This document shows positions 1 to 8,818 of a DNA stretch of 58,205 nucleotides, piece after piece. Under the pieces are notes generated by a model. That model made no database searches, was not told where the DNA came from, and was given only the letters and a program-made list of their open reading frames with translations. Within the stretch, counting starts at the first letter, position 1; each line of letters starts with the position of its first letter. Both the position numbers and the translations under genes were made by a program. The stretch is from assembly GCA_000752995.2 (NCBI GenBank), contig LM994636.1, positions 370,940 through 429,144 of the forward strand. Direction: 5' to 3'. Source of the DNA: Haemophilus massiliensis. Its GTDB lineage: Bacteria > Pseudomonadota > Gammaproteobacteria > Enterobacterales > Pasteurellaceae.

Positions 1-1
1 G

Positions 2-1339
2 CACTTATGGAGCAAAAACCGCCAGCAAACAGCGTTGCTACTGCGCTATTTTGCCTTTCCCGTGCAGGAAGACGCGCATTCGCTGTGGCTGGGCATTGAT
101 AATTTGGCTAACCTTGCTGCCTGCGAAGCGTTTTCGTTTATCAGCGGGAAAATCGTCGAACCGGTTTTACTCGATACCACTGTGCTGAAAGCCTTGCTGC
201 AAGCGCTTACGCCGCCCGTGGCAGAAGAACCGCAAACGGTGTTTTATGCTCCGACAGAAGTTAGCGCACCGCCGGTGCAAGAGGCGCAGGCTGATGAACC
301 GGTGATTCGTCTGCTGGAACAGATTTTTGAAAACGGACTGCGCCGGCAGGCTTCCGATATTCATTTGGAACCGCAATCCGACGGTCTGCAAGTGCGGTTC
401 AGAATCGACGGCGTATTACAGCAACAGACCGCGGTGGCGCCAGCACTGGCGGCACGTCTGATTTCCCGTTTAAAACTGCTGGCGAGGCTGGATATCAGCG
501 AAAACCGTCTGCCGCAAGACGGACGTTTTCAGTTTAAAACTGCTTTTTCCGATGTACTGGATTTTCGTTTATCCGTGTTGCCAACCAATCGGGGCGAAAA
601 AGCGGTGTTGCGTTTACAGCAAAATAAACCGGTCAGCCTCAGTTTTGCCGAGCTCGGGATGACAGCGGCGCAGCAAAGCGCATTGCAACAGGCACTATCG
701 CGACCGCAGGGCTTGATTCTGGTAACCGGTCCGACCGGCAGCGGTAAAAGCATTACGCTTTATACAGCGCTGGAATGGCTGAATCGCACGGAAAAACATA
801 TTATGACCGCCGAAGATCCCATTGAAATCGAATTGCCGGGTATTATTCAAACGCAAGTCAATCTGCAAATCGGTTTGGATTTTAGCCGATTGTTGCGCAC
901 TTTCTTACGGCAGGATCCCGATATTATTATGCTCGGCGAAATTCGTGATGAAGAAAGTGCGGCGATGGCATTGCGCGCTGCGCAGACCGGGCATCTCGTG
1001 TTATCCACCTTGCACACCAATAATGCTGCATCCGCGATTTCCCGCTTGCAGCAACTGGGTATTCGTCAGCATGAAATTGAGAGTACGTTGTTGCTGGTGA
1101 TTGCTCAGCGTTTGGTGCGTAAATGCTGTGCTGTCCATCGGGCAGAAAATTGTGATTGTTATCAAGGATATAAAGGACGTATCGGTATTTATCAGTTTTT
1201 ACGACCGCACTTTTCGACGCAGCAAACGGCATATCGAACGGATTTTGCCGATTTGCACGCCAGTGCAATGGAAAAGGTGAAGGCGGGCGTGACAGATTTA
1301 GCGGAGGTCGAACGGGTACTGGGTAAAGGTGATGAATAA
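2..1339 (+). CDS. pilB: PilB-type assembly ATPase of type IV pili (5' end cut by window)
   Basis: Hexameric cytoplasmic ATPase that powers pilin assembly; in Pasteurellaceae it is also needed for DNA uptake. The reading frame is open to the left edge, so the start lies outside the window and roughly 20-30 N-terminal residues are missing compared with family members of about 460 residues. Visible are the Walker A motif GPTGSGKS (bases 727-750), the Asp box after it, and a Walker B-like stretch DIIMLGEIRDEES (about bases 920-958). The usual C-terminal cysteine cluster survives only as CC...CDC near bases 1123-1157. The gene overlaps pilC by 8 bases and pilD follows, the usual pilABCD order; pilA would lie just upstream. 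Identification is firm; the exact start is unknown. Confidence 0.93.
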   Translation, partial: HLWSKNRQQTALLLRYFAFPVQEDAHSLWLGIDNLANLAACEAFSFISGKIVEPVLLDTTVLKALLQALTPPVAEEPQTVFYAPTEVSAPPVQEAQADEPVIRLLEQIFENGLRRQASDIHLEPQSDGLQVRFRIDGVLQQQTAVAPALAARLISRLKLLARLDISENRLPQDGRFQFKTAFSDVLDFRLSVLPTNRGEKAVLRLQQNKPVSLSFAELGMTAAQQSALQQALSRPQGLILVTGPTGSGKSITLYTALEWLNRTEKHIMTAEDPIEIELPGIIQTQVNLQIGLDFSRLLRTFLRQDPDIIMLGEIRDEESAAMALRAAQTGHLVLSTLHTNNAASAISRLQQLGIRQHEIESTLLLVIAQRLVRKCCAVHRAENCDCYQGYKGRIGIYQFLRPHFSTQQTAYRTDFADLHASAMEKVKAGVTDLAEVERVLGKGDE

Positions 1340-2555
1340 ATTTAAACGATTTCGTTGGCGGGGCATTGATCAGTTACAACAGAAACAGCGGGGCGAGATT
1401 GTGGCGGAAAGTGCTGATGAGGCGCGGCAGGTCTTGTTTCGGCAGGGATTGCACCAACTTAGGTTACAGCCGGACTGGCAATGGCCGCGCGCACCACAGC
1501 ATGCGGAAATCACTGATCTGACGATGCAGCTGGCGGTGCTACTACAGGCGGCACTTCCGCTGCAAAGCTGTTTAGAAATCTTGCGCCGGCATTGTACCAA
1601 TGTGGTGCTTTATCAATGGTTGGACTTGTTAATTGCCGATATTGAACGCGGGTTGAGCCTTTCACAGGCGCTGGATCATCAAGCGGTATATTTTACTTAT
1701 CAGGAACGTCAGCTGATTAAAGCCGGTGAAATAACCGGCAGACTGTCAAACGTTTGTGAGCAAATTGCGCAGCATAAAGCGCGTGCCTTGGCTTTGCAGC
1801 GCAAAGTGCAGAAAATGCTACTCTATCCTTTGCTGGTATTGGCGGTTTCACTGATTTTAACTTTGTTATTACTGATTTTTATCGTACCGCAATTTGCTCA
1901 AATGTATGTCGGCCACAATGCTTCGCTACCGACATTTACGGCACTGCTGATCAATCTGTCCGACGGACTGCGTCAGTATATTATTCAGTTTGCGTTATTG
2001 AGTGCGTTGCTGGTGGCGTTTATCCGTTTACGTTTGCAAAGTTCTCGCCGCCTTAATTGCTGCAAAAACTGGTTACTGGCGCATACGCCGATATTGGGCG
2101 AGATTATTCGGCTGTCGCGTTTGGTGGCGTTCTGTCGCAGCTTGCGTTTAATGATGCATGCCGGCGTACCGCTGGATCAGGCGCTGCAATCTTTTCTGCC
2201 GAAAGTACAAAGCTGGCAGGTGCGCGCACCATACGACGGCGATCCGGTGTTAATCGCCGAGGTGGAATATATGTTACAGCGGGTTCGTCAGGGATATGCT
2301 TTTTCCCACAGTATCGGTTCGGTGTTATTTCCGCCGCAGGCACGACAAATGCTGCAAATCGGTGAACAAAGCGGCAATCTCACTATGATGTTGCAGCATA
2401 TTGCCGAGCACTACCAACAGCGCCTTGATCATCGGATTGATTTATTATCGCAGTTGTTGGAACCGCTATTAATGCTGATTATCGGTGGGCTTATCGGCAT
2501 GATTATGCTGGGGATGTACCTGCCGATTTTTACTATAGGGGCGTTAATTGAATGA
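1332..2555 (+). CDS. pilC: PilC inner-membrane platform protein of type IV pili
   Basis: GspF/PilC-family polytopic protein that couples the PilB ATPase to pilin extraction and assembly. It has 407 residues from the ATG at 1332; a GTG one codon upstream is also possible. The sequence shows two GspF-type cytoplasmic domains separated by hydrophobic segments (about residues 160-185 and 215-235) and a final membrane helix rich in Leu, Ile, Gly and Met near the C-terminus (residues 375-400). The conserved LIKAGEITGRL and QIGEQSGNL motifs mark the paired domains. It overlaps pilB by 8 bases and pilD by 4 (ATGA), so the three genes are translationally coupled. Confidence 0.93.
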   Translation: MNKFKRFRWRGIDQLQQKQRGEIVAESADEARQVLFRQGLHQLRLQPDWQWPRAPQHAEITDLTMQLAVLLQAALPLQSCLEILRRHCTNVVLYQWLDLLIADIERGLSLSQALDHQAVYFTYQERQLIKAGEITGRLSNVCEQIAQHKARALALQRKVQKMLLYPLLVLAVSLILTLLLLIFIVPQFAQMYVGHNASLPTFTALLINLSDGLRQYIIQFALLSALLVAFIRLRLQSSRRLNCCKNWLLAHTPILGEIIRLSRLVAFCRSLRLMMHAGVPLDQALQSFLPKVQSWQVRAPYDGDPVLIAEVEYMLQRVRQGYAFSHSIGSVLFPPQARQMLQIGEQSGNLTMMLQHIAEHYQQRLDHRIDLLSQLLEPLLMLIIGGLIGMIMLGMYLPIFTIGALIE

Positions 2556-3316
2556 GTTATTTCGCTGTGATATTGTGCGGCATCTTGGTCGGAGGCTGGA
2601 TTTTTCACTATATTTCTACTTTTGCCGAACATACGGTCATGCAGGTTTATCGCAATTATGTGCAGATTTTCGGTAAAAATCCACCGCACTTTTGCCCGCG
2701 CGATGCTGCATTACAACGTAAAAAGTGCGGTGCGTTTTATGTTTATTTAATCGGTTTCGGGGCATTCTTTCTATGCTGTTTTGTCGGCTTTTCACATTTA
2801 TTATTTGCATTGTGGATTGCGGCATATTGTAGTTTATTGTTTGTTATTAGTTTCATTGATTGGCAATATCGTCTGATTCCGCCTGTACTGTGTCAGCTGT
2901 TGTTGGTGCTGGCGGTAGGCGGTGCATACGCGCGTTTAACGCCGTTAACGTTAGAACAAAGTCTGCTTGGTGCGGCGGTCGGATTTAGCAGTTTTTACTT
3001 GATTTATCATCTGGCTAAAGTCTGTTATCGTCGCGAAGCCCTGGGGCGGGGCGATTACTGGTTAATGCTGGGACTGGGTGGTTTTGTCCCCGCTCAACAG
3101 CTGATGTTAACAGTGTTTTTTGCCTGTTTCGGCGGCATGAGTTACGCGCTTTATTTACGTATGCGCGGCAAACATGTTCGGTTGATTCCCTTTGCGCCGT
3201 TTTTATGCGCAGGCGGCGGACTGGGGTTTATCTTTTATATGGGCAATTTCGGCGAGATATGTCACAATAATGTTCATTCAATTTGTGCGTTTATCCCGCA
3301 TTTTTTCGGGCATTAA
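2552..3316 (+). CDS. pilD: PilD prepilin peptidase
   Basis: Inner-membrane aspartic protease that cleaves the leader peptide of type IV prepilins and, in many bacteria, N-methylates the new N-terminus. The two catalytic aspartates are recognisable in FIDWQYRLIP (about residue 105) and in the GRGDY motif (about residue 167). Six to seven hydrophobic segments span the protein. The N-terminal cytoplasmic loop keeps CPRD and KKCG, only two of the four cysteines of the canonical CxxC...CxxC zinc site, so it may be a reduced form as in shortened Pasteurellaceae homologues. The start codon overlaps the pilC stop by ATGA. Two uptake-signal cores lie inside the gene, at about 2684 and 2718, in opposite orientation. 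Confidence 0.9.
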   Translation: MSYFAVILCGILVGGWIFHYISTFAEHTVMQVYRNYVQIFGKNPPHFCPRDAALQRKKCGAFYVYLIGFGAFFLCCFVGFSHLLFALWIAAYCSLLFVISFIDWQYRLIPPVLCQLLLVLAVGGAYARLTPLTLEQSLLGAAVGFSSFYLIYHLAKVCYRREALGRGDYWLMLGLGGFVPAQQLMLTVFFACFGGMSYALYLRMRGKHVRLIPFAPFLCAGGGLGFIFYMGNFGEICHNNVHSICAFIPHFFGH

Positions 3317-3374
3317 CCCATTCATGTGTTGAAATCAAAAACACCTTTGCGGGATAACCATTTGATGGCATTAA

Positions 3375-4202
<828 letters not shown>

Positions 4203-4203
<1 letters not shown>

Positions 4204-4469
4204 TGAACATTCAGCATGAACAGGGCGAAAAGGACGGCGTATTTTTTCTGACCGATGACGATAATCAGCGGGTGGCGGAACTGACATATTATTTTGTCGA
4301 TCCGAACACTATTAACGCCAATCATACCTATGTATCGGAACATTTACGCGGGCAGGGCGTGGCGGATAAATTATACGGCGCGCTGCGGGCTTTTATTACC
4401 GAACGGCAGCTGACTCTGATCCCCGGCTGTAGTTACATTGCAAAAAAATGGGAAAAGGAAACCCGTTGA
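4203..4469 (+). CDS. YjdJ/GNAT-like N-acetyltransferase
   Basis: Short acetyltransferase-fold protein of 88 residues in the family of human GTLF3B and E. coli YjdJ (PF14542-type). The acetyl-CoA loop is seen as VSEHLRGQGVADKLY (about residues 43-57), and IPGCSYIAKKWE closes the domain as in relatives. The substrate is unknown. Its ATG overlaps the yacG stop (TGATG), so it is the distal gene of the coaE-yacG group and probably translationally coupled. A terminator hairpin follows about 30 bases after the stop. Confidence 0.85.
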
Positions 4470-4499
4470 GTTTATTAATATCTTGCGATAATGCGTAAT

Positions 4500-4527
4500 G
4501 ACGGGCGTACATATCGCCCGTTTTGTT
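4500..4527 (+). terminator. Intrinsic terminator after the coaE-yacG-acetyltransferase group
   Basis: The inverted repeat ACGGGCG / CGCCCGT with loop TACATAT is followed by TTTTGTTT. It lies 31 bases after the acetyltransferase stop and before the glycine riboswitch leader. Confidence 0.8.
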
Positions 4528-4655
4528 TGCCCAGCATGTTGTTGGCAAGCATGAATAAGCGGCGGGCTGAATAAATCCGGCGACGGTTATTGAGCTTCAG
4601 CGCTTATCCTGCTAGAATTTACCGCACTTTTATTCTTGTGATAAAAGACAAGTTC

Positions 4656-4860
4656 GGATGAAGGTAGCTGGAGAGTAGGGAATTGACCCTGCACCGACGA
4701 GGTAAAATCTTTCAGGTGCTAATAGATTAGCGAGGACTGTTACTGGACGAACCCTTGGAGAGATCCACTGTGCAATGGCACAAAATGGACGCCGAAGGCG
4801 CAAAAGAGCGGTCGTTTTTACGACAGTTTTTGAAACGCTCAGGCAAAAGGACAGGGGCAA
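4656..4860 (+). promoter_or_regulatory. Tandem glycine riboswitch (two aptamers)
   Basis: Two glycine-aptamer cores lie head to tail. Aptamer 1 (about 4656-4751) carries GGAGAG, CACCGACGAGGTAAA, TCTTTCAGGTGCT and GGACTGTTACTGGACGAA. Aptamer 2 (about 4752-4860) carries TTGGAGAGA, CGCCGAAGGCGCAAA, CGCTCAGGCAAAAGGACAG. This is the double arrangement with a short linker described for glycine riboswitches in Vibrio and Bacillus. It lies 118 bases upstream of a Na+/alanine-glycine symporter, a known class of glycine-riboswitch target, and no other gene lies between. Assignment is by remembered consensus; a covariance-model search would settle it. Confidence 0.93.
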
Positions 4861-4940
4861 GAGACTATTCAGGTGACGTTGACGCTGATATTTCGACAGA
4901 AATCGCGTTATTTCTTATCTATTCGCCAAACATCTTTTCG

Positions 4941-4970
4941 CCTCCTTGTAAACCGTCATTTTTTACGAGG
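4941..4970 (+). promoter_or_regulatory. Hairpin masking the Shine-Dalgarno of the symporter gene (likely expression platform)
   Basis: CCTC-CTT-GTAAA (4941-4952) can pair with TTTACGAGG (4962-4970), leaving CTT bulged. The 3' arm contains the ACGAGG Shine-Dalgarno sequence that precedes the ATG at 4978. The pairing is visible in the sequence; the inference is that the glycine riboswitch controls translation by exposing or hiding this site. No poly-T follows, so it is not a terminator. Confidence 0.6.
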
Positions 4971-4977
4971 AATTCAC

Positions 4978-6345
4978 ATGTCGCTGGAAACGATATTATC
5001 ATCCATCAATTCATTTATCTGGGGCCCGCCGCTGCTGATTTTGCTGTCTGGTACCGGACTTTATCTTACTTTGCGCCTTGGCTTTATTCAGATTATTCAT
5101 CTGCCGCGCGCGCTGGTTTATTTGTTTAAAAAAGAACGGGGACAAAAAAAAGGCGATGTTTCCGCCTTTGCCGCGCTTTGTACCGCACTTGCCGCGACGA
5201 TTGGTACCGGTAATATCGTCGGCGTGGCGACCGCCGTACAGGCAGGCGGACCGGGTGCGATGTTTTGGATGTGGCTGGTCGCATTGCTGGGTATGGCGAC
5301 TAAATATGCCGAATGTCTGTTGGCAGTAAAATATCGCGTGCGGGATAAGCAAGGTTTTATGGCGGGCGGGCCGATGTATTATATTGAACGCGGCTTGGGG
5401 CTCGGCTGGCTGGCAAAACTATTTGCCGTTTGCGGTGTGCTGGTGGCGTTTTTCGGTATCGGTACATTCCCGCAGATTCAGGCAATTACCCATGCGATGA
5501 ACGATACTTTCCATGTGCCGGTGGTGCTGAGTGCTGCGGTGATGACGCTGTTGGTCGGGTTGATTATTCTCGGCGGGGTGAAACGCATTGCGACGGTTTC
5601 TTCCGTGCTGGTGCCGTTTATGGCGGTGCTGTATGTGGCGACGGCTATTGTGATTATTATTTTCAACTGGCAGCGGGTGCCTGATGCGGTTGCGTTGATT
5701 ATTCATAGCGCCTTTGAACCACAGGCGGCGCTGGGTGGTGCTTTGGGCTATACGGTGATGAAAGCGATTCAGTCCGGTGTGGCGCGCGGTATTTTTTCCA
5801 ATGAATCGGGGCTGGGCAGTGCGCCGATCGCCGCCGCTGCGGCGCAGACCAAAGAACCTGTGCGTCAGGGGCTGATTTCCATGACCGGTACTTTTTTGGA
5901 TACGATCATCGTCTGTTCGATGACCGGAATCGTGCTGGTACTGACCGGGGCATGGCAGTCGGAGATGGCGGGCGCCGCAGTGACCAATTATGCGTTTTCG
6001 CAAGGCTTAGGCAGCGGCATCGGGGCGACTATCGTTACCGTCGGATTGCTGTTTTTTGCTTTTACCACCATTCTGGGCTGGTGTTATTACGGTGAGCGTT
6101 GCTTTGTTTATCTGGCGGGAGTCAAAGGGATTAAACTGTACCGTGCGGTGTTTATTGTGCTGGTGGGCTGTGGAGCTTTCATTCATCTGGAGTTAATCTG
6201 GATTTTGGCGGATATCGTCAACGGATTAATGGCATTTCCGAATCTGATTGCATTGGTCGGGCTGCGTCATGTAGTGGTGGGGGAAACAAAAGCGTATTTT
6301 GCCCGCCTGCAACTGCGTAAGGTTGATCAAGACGAGCTGGCATAA
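4978..6345 (+). CDS. Sodium:alanine/glycine symporter (AGCS family)
   Basis: Inner-membrane Na+-coupled carrier for alanine and/or glycine, AgcS/DagA type. From the ATG at 4978 it has 455 residues and about ten to eleven membrane segments. Family signatures are present: the N-terminal GTGLYLTLRLGF, the GTGNIVGVATA region, GGPMYYIERGLG, and the conserved NESGLGSAPIAAAAA in the middle of the protein. An in-frame GTG at 4873 would add 35 residues from leader RNA and is rejected because ACGAGG sits 7 bases before the ATG. The tandem glycine riboswitch upstream supports glycine as a physiological substrate. The gene is monocistronic; a hairpin follows it. Confidence 0.93.
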   Translation: MSLETILSSINSFIWGPPLLILLSGTGLYLTLRLGFIQIIHLPRALVYLFKKERGQKKGDVSAFAALCTALAATIGTGNIVGVATAVQAGGPGAMFWMWLVALLGMATKYAECLLAVKYRVRDKQGFMAGGPMYYIERGLGLGWLAKLFAVCGVLVAFFGIGTFPQIQAITHAMNDTFHVPVVLSAAVMTLLVGLIILGGVKRIATVSSVLVPFMAVLYVATAIVIIIFNWQRVPDAVALIIHSAFEPQAALGGALGYTVMKAIQSGVARGIFSNESGLGSAPIAAAAAQTKEPVRQGLISMTGTFLDTIIVCSMTGIVLVLTGAWQSEMAGAAVTNYAFSQGLGSGIGATIVTVGLLFFAFTTILGWCYYGERCFVYLAGVKGIKLYRAVFIVLVGCGAFIHLELIWILADIVNGLMAFPNLIALVGLRHVVVGETKAYFARLQLRKVDQDELA

Positions 6346-6380
6346 TACCGAAGACTTGGTTAAAAAGTAAACCAAAACAA

Positions 6381-6408
6381 AGAGTTGCTAACTAAAATTA
6401 GCAACTCT
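6381..6408. terminator. Perfect 11-bp hairpin after the symporter gene
   Basis: AGAGTTGCTAA and TTAGCAACTCT flank loop CTAAAA. On the plus strand it is followed by TCGGG, not a T run; on the minus strand by TTGTTTTGG. It may terminate or stabilise the symporter transcript end, but it lacks a clear U tract in the gene's own direction. Confidence 0.5.
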
Positions 6409-6613
6409 TCGGGTAAAAAACTTTATCATCATAGCAACTTTCAACTAAAAAGACAGTATCTTTTTTTAAATTTTCCACTCGGATCATAATTTTTCTTTTT
6501 TCCGGCAAAATTCGCGATAAAGTGCTTGAAAAGTCAGAATAACGACGTTATTTTGTTACTAAAGGATTTCACGGAGTAGAAATACTCTTCATTAAAACAA
6601 AGAGGTAAATGCT

Positions 6614-6937
6614 ATGACTCTAAATATCACAAGTAAACAAATGGATATCACCCCGGCAATTCGTGCTCACGTCGAAGAAAGACTTGCTAAGTTAGGTAAA
6701 TGGCAAACTCAGTTAATCAATCCGCATTTTATTTTAAACAAACTTCCGCAAGGTTTCTCCGTTGACGCCTCAATTGGTACGCCGCTTGGTGATTTATTTG
6801 CCAGCAGTCAATCGGAAGATATGTATAAAGCGATTAATGAAGTTGAAGAAAAATTAGAAAAACAACTGAATAAATTGCAGCATAAAGGTGAAGCTCGGCG
6901 CGCCGACGAACGTTTAAAAGATTCGTTTGCCGAATAA
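6614..6937 (+). CDS. raiA: Ribosome-associated inhibitor RaiA (YfiA/HPF family, short form)
   Basis: Stationary-phase or cold-stress factor that binds the 30S subunit at the mRNA and tRNA channel and blocks translation. The 107-residue length and the acidic/basic C-terminal tail (after about residue 95) fit the RaiA (YfiA) subgroup. The beta-alpha-beta-beta-beta-alpha domain starts with [21 protein letters not shown], the first residues of which are typical of the family. The ATG has GAGGT 11-7 bases upstream. It is transcribed alone, with a strong terminator after it. The 268-base upstream gap contains the hairpin above and an AT-rich stretch; no promoter is assigned with confidence. Confidence 0.93.
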   Translation: MTLNITSKQMDITPAIRAHVEERLAKLGKWQTQLINPHFILNKLPQGFSVDASIGTPLGDLFASSQSEDMYKAINEVEEKLEKQLNKLQHKGEARRADERLKDSFAE

Positions 6938-6957
6938 TCAACCGAGATCTTAATTCA

Positions 6958-6983
6958 GCCCGTCCGTGATGACGGGCTTTTTT
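6958..6983 (+). terminator. Intrinsic terminator after raiA
   Basis: GCCCGTC / GACGGGC with loop CGTGAT is followed by six T. It is a strong canonical terminator 21 bases after the raiA stop. Confidence 0.9.
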
Positions 6984-7029
6984 GTTGGACAATCGTCGCT
7001 TTCACGGTAAAATGGCGACACTTTATATG

Positions 7030-7067
7030 CACGTGGTTCGCAACCCTCCCACGCAAAAAAACTAGGA
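7030..7067 (+). promoter_or_regulatory. preQ1-I riboswitch controlling queCDE
   Basis: A short stem CGTGG (7032-7036) / CCACG (7049-7053) encloses a loop with TTCGCAACCCT and is followed by the A-rich tail CAAAAAAACTAGGA. These are the parts of a class I preQ1 aptamer: one hairpin plus an A-rich strand forming an H-type pseudoknot. The tail contains the Shine-Dalgarno-like TAGGA just upstream of the queC ATG at 7073, which suggests translational control by ligand-induced masking. Placement before queuosine precursor genes matches known examples in Haemophilus. Confidence 0.88.
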
Positions 7068-7072
7068 AAATT

Positions 7073-7759
7073 ATGTCTCTATCAACTCAAACGGGCAACC
7101 GCAAAGCGGTTGTCATTTTCTCCGGCGGACAGGATTCCACCACCTGCCTGATTCAGGCGATTGCTGATTATGGCGTACAGCACGTCGAAACGGTTACGTT
7201 CCGCTATGGTCAGCGCCATGCCATTGAATTGGAAAAAGCCGCGTGGATTGCGCAGGATCTCGGTGTCAAACAAACCTTAATTGACACCTCGGTAATAAGC
7301 ACCATCACCACCAATGCGTTAATGCGGACGGATGCCGAAATTAAAGCGGGCGATAACGGCGTACCGAACACTTTTGTGGACGGGCGTAATGCGCTGTTTT
7401 TGCTTTATACGGCGATTTATGCCAAAGGGCAAGGCATTCGCGATATTATTACCGGTGTGTGCGAAACGGATTTCAGCGGCTATCCCGATTGTCGTGATGT
7501 CTTTATTAAATCTATGAACGTTACGCTGAATTTGGCGATGGACTATCAGTTCAACGTGCGTACGCCTTTAATGTATCTGACCAAGGCACAAACTTGGGCG
7601 CTGGCAGACGAGCTGGGCGCGCTGGATTATATCCGCACACATACTCACACTTGTTACATGGGCGTTGAACACGGTTGCGGCGAATGTCCGAGCTGCATCT
7701 TGCGCGAAAAAGGGCTGAATGAGTACTTACAACAAAAAAGTGCGGTGCAAAATGTTTAA
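7073..7759 (+). CDS. queC: 7-cyano-7-deazaguanine (preQ0) synthase
   Basis: Converts 7-carboxy-7-deazaguanine to preQ0 with ATP and ammonia, on the way to queuosine in tRNA. It has 228 residues. The pyrophosphatase loop SGGQDST occupies residues 17-23, and the zinc cysteines are in CYMG...CGECPSC near the C-terminus. It is the first gene of an overlapping queC-queD-queE operon behind the preQ1-I element. The last codons are formed by an uptake signal (AAGTGCGGT at about 7738), giving the C-terminal KSAVQNV, and they overlap the queD start by 8 bases. Confidence 0.96.
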   Translation: MSLSTQTGNRKAVVIFSGGQDSTTCLIQAIADYGVQHVETVTFRYGQRHAIELEKAAWIAQDLGVKQTLIDTSVISTITTNALMRTDAEIKAGDNGVPNTFVDGRNALFLLYTAIYAKGQGIRDIITGVCETDFSGYPDCRDVFIKSMNVTLNLAMDYQFNVRTPLMYLTKAQTWALADELGALDYIRTHTHTCYMGVEHGCGECPSCILREKGLNEYLQQKSAVQNV

Positions 7760-8180
7760 GGTTTCAAAAGAATTCAGTTTCGATATGGCGCATCTGCTCG
7801 ACGGACACGACGGCAAATGCCGGAATCTGCACGGACATACCTATAAACTACAGGTGGAAATTGCGGGCAATTTGCATCCGCAGGGTGCAAAGAAAGGCAT
7901 GGTAATGGATTTTACCGATCTCAAGGCGGTGGTCAACGCGTTGATTTTAGAACCGATGGATCATGCCTTTATTTATGATACTTCCAGCCCACGGGAATGC
8001 CGGATTGCGGCGCTGCTACAGGAGTTGGACTCGAAAACCTTTGGCATACCGACCCGTACCACGGCGGAAGAAATGGCGCGTTTTATTTTTCAGCGTCTAA
8101 AACGGGAAGCCGGACTACCGGTATCGGCGATTCGCTTATGGGAAACGCCGACTTCGTTTTGTGCTTATGATGAAGATTGA
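7752..8180 (+). CDS. queD: 6-carboxy-5,6,7,8-tetrahydropterin synthase
   Basis: Pathway step converting 7,8-dihydroneopterin triphosphate to 6-carboxytetrahydropterin. The protein has 142 residues from the ATG at 7752. Zinc ligands are His14, His27 and His29 (HGH), and Cys23 matches the catalytic cysteine of E. coli QueD. An in-frame upstream start would only read through the queC tail and is rejected. It overlaps queC by 8 bases and queE by about 11 to 14, so translation of the three genes is probably coupled. The C-terminal [11 protein letters not shown] is typical of the family. Confidence 0.95.
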   Translation: MFKVSKEFSFDMAHLLDGHDGKCRNLHGHTYKLQVEIAGNLHPQGAKKGMVMDFTDLKAVVNALILEPMDHAFIYDTSSPRECRIAALLQELDSKTFGIPTRTTAEEMARFIFQRLKREAGLPVSAIRLWETPTSFCAYDED

Positions 8181-8814
8181 ACCGATTATGCTGACCGCCG
8201 CCGATGAGCCGCAGTATGCCATCGTGGAGATTTTTGAAAGCCTACAGGGCGAAGGCGCCAATACTGGTATGCCTTGCGTATTTATCCGTTTCGGCAAATG
8301 CAATCTGGCTTGTTCTTGGTGTGATACGGAATTCAACCGTTTCCACTGGCTGAGCTTAAGCGAGATTATGCGCAAAGTGCGGTCTTTTTCCGCCAAGAAT
8401 ATTATTATCACCGGTGGCGAACCCACAATTCAGCCGAAACTTACCGCACTTTTGGTGCAACTGAAACAGGAAGGCTACTTTCTTGCTATTGAAACCAACG
8501 GATTAAAACCCGTTGCGGCGCAAATCGATTATATTGCGGTGAGTCCGAAAGCGGAATATCGGGACAAATACCGCCACCGCTGCATTAAAACCGCCGATGA
8601 AGTGCGGATTGTCGCAGACGGCGAAGTGCTGGATTTTTGTGCGGAAATCGAAACGCGGATTCGAGCGACTTATTATTATCTATCGCCTTGCGACAGCGAC
8701 GGCGAGATGAATCTGCTGCATACCGTGCGTCAGTTAGGCTTGCTGAATCAGCGCAAAAACAAACCGAAATGGTTGTTGAGCCTACAAACCCATAAATTGA
8801 TCGGTATTGATTAA
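8167..8814 (+). CDS. queE: 7-carboxy-7-deazaguanine synthase (radical SAM)
   Basis: Radical-SAM enzyme that rearranges 6-carboxytetrahydropterin to 7-carboxy-7-deazaguanine. Numbered from the ATG at 8170, the iron-sulfur cysteines are Cys44, Cys48 and Cys51 in CNLACSWC (CX3CX2C), followed by DTEFN; GGEP is at bases 8414-8425. Two adjacent ATGs (8167 and 8170) and a GTG (8161) could serve as start; 8167 is given here. The length of about 215 residues fits the family. It is the last gene of the queCDE operon and converges on xerD, with only 4 bases between the two stop codons and no obvious terminator. Confidence 0.94.
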   Translation: MMKIEPIMLTAADEPQYAIVEIFESLQGEGANTGMPCVFIRFGKCNLACSWCDTEFNRFHWLSLSEIMRKVRSFSAKNIIITGGEPTIQPKLTALLVQLKQEGYFLAIETNGLKPVAAQIDYIAVSPKAEYRDKYRHRCIKTADEVRIVADGEVLDFCAEIETRIRATYYYLSPCDSDGEMNLLHTVRQLGLLNQRKNKPKWLLSLQTHKLIGID

Positions 8815-8818
8815 TGTT

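Noticed and set aside
4873..4977. GTG start giving a symporter longer by 35 residues
   Set aside because: The extra part is riboswitch leader RNA, has no Shine-Dalgarno, and the ATG at 4978 gives the family N-terminus.
5419..6003. Minus-strand frame of about 190 codons inside the symporter gene
   Set aside because: Its His/Arg/Asn-rich product is the usual artefact of antisense reading of a hydrophobic membrane gene.
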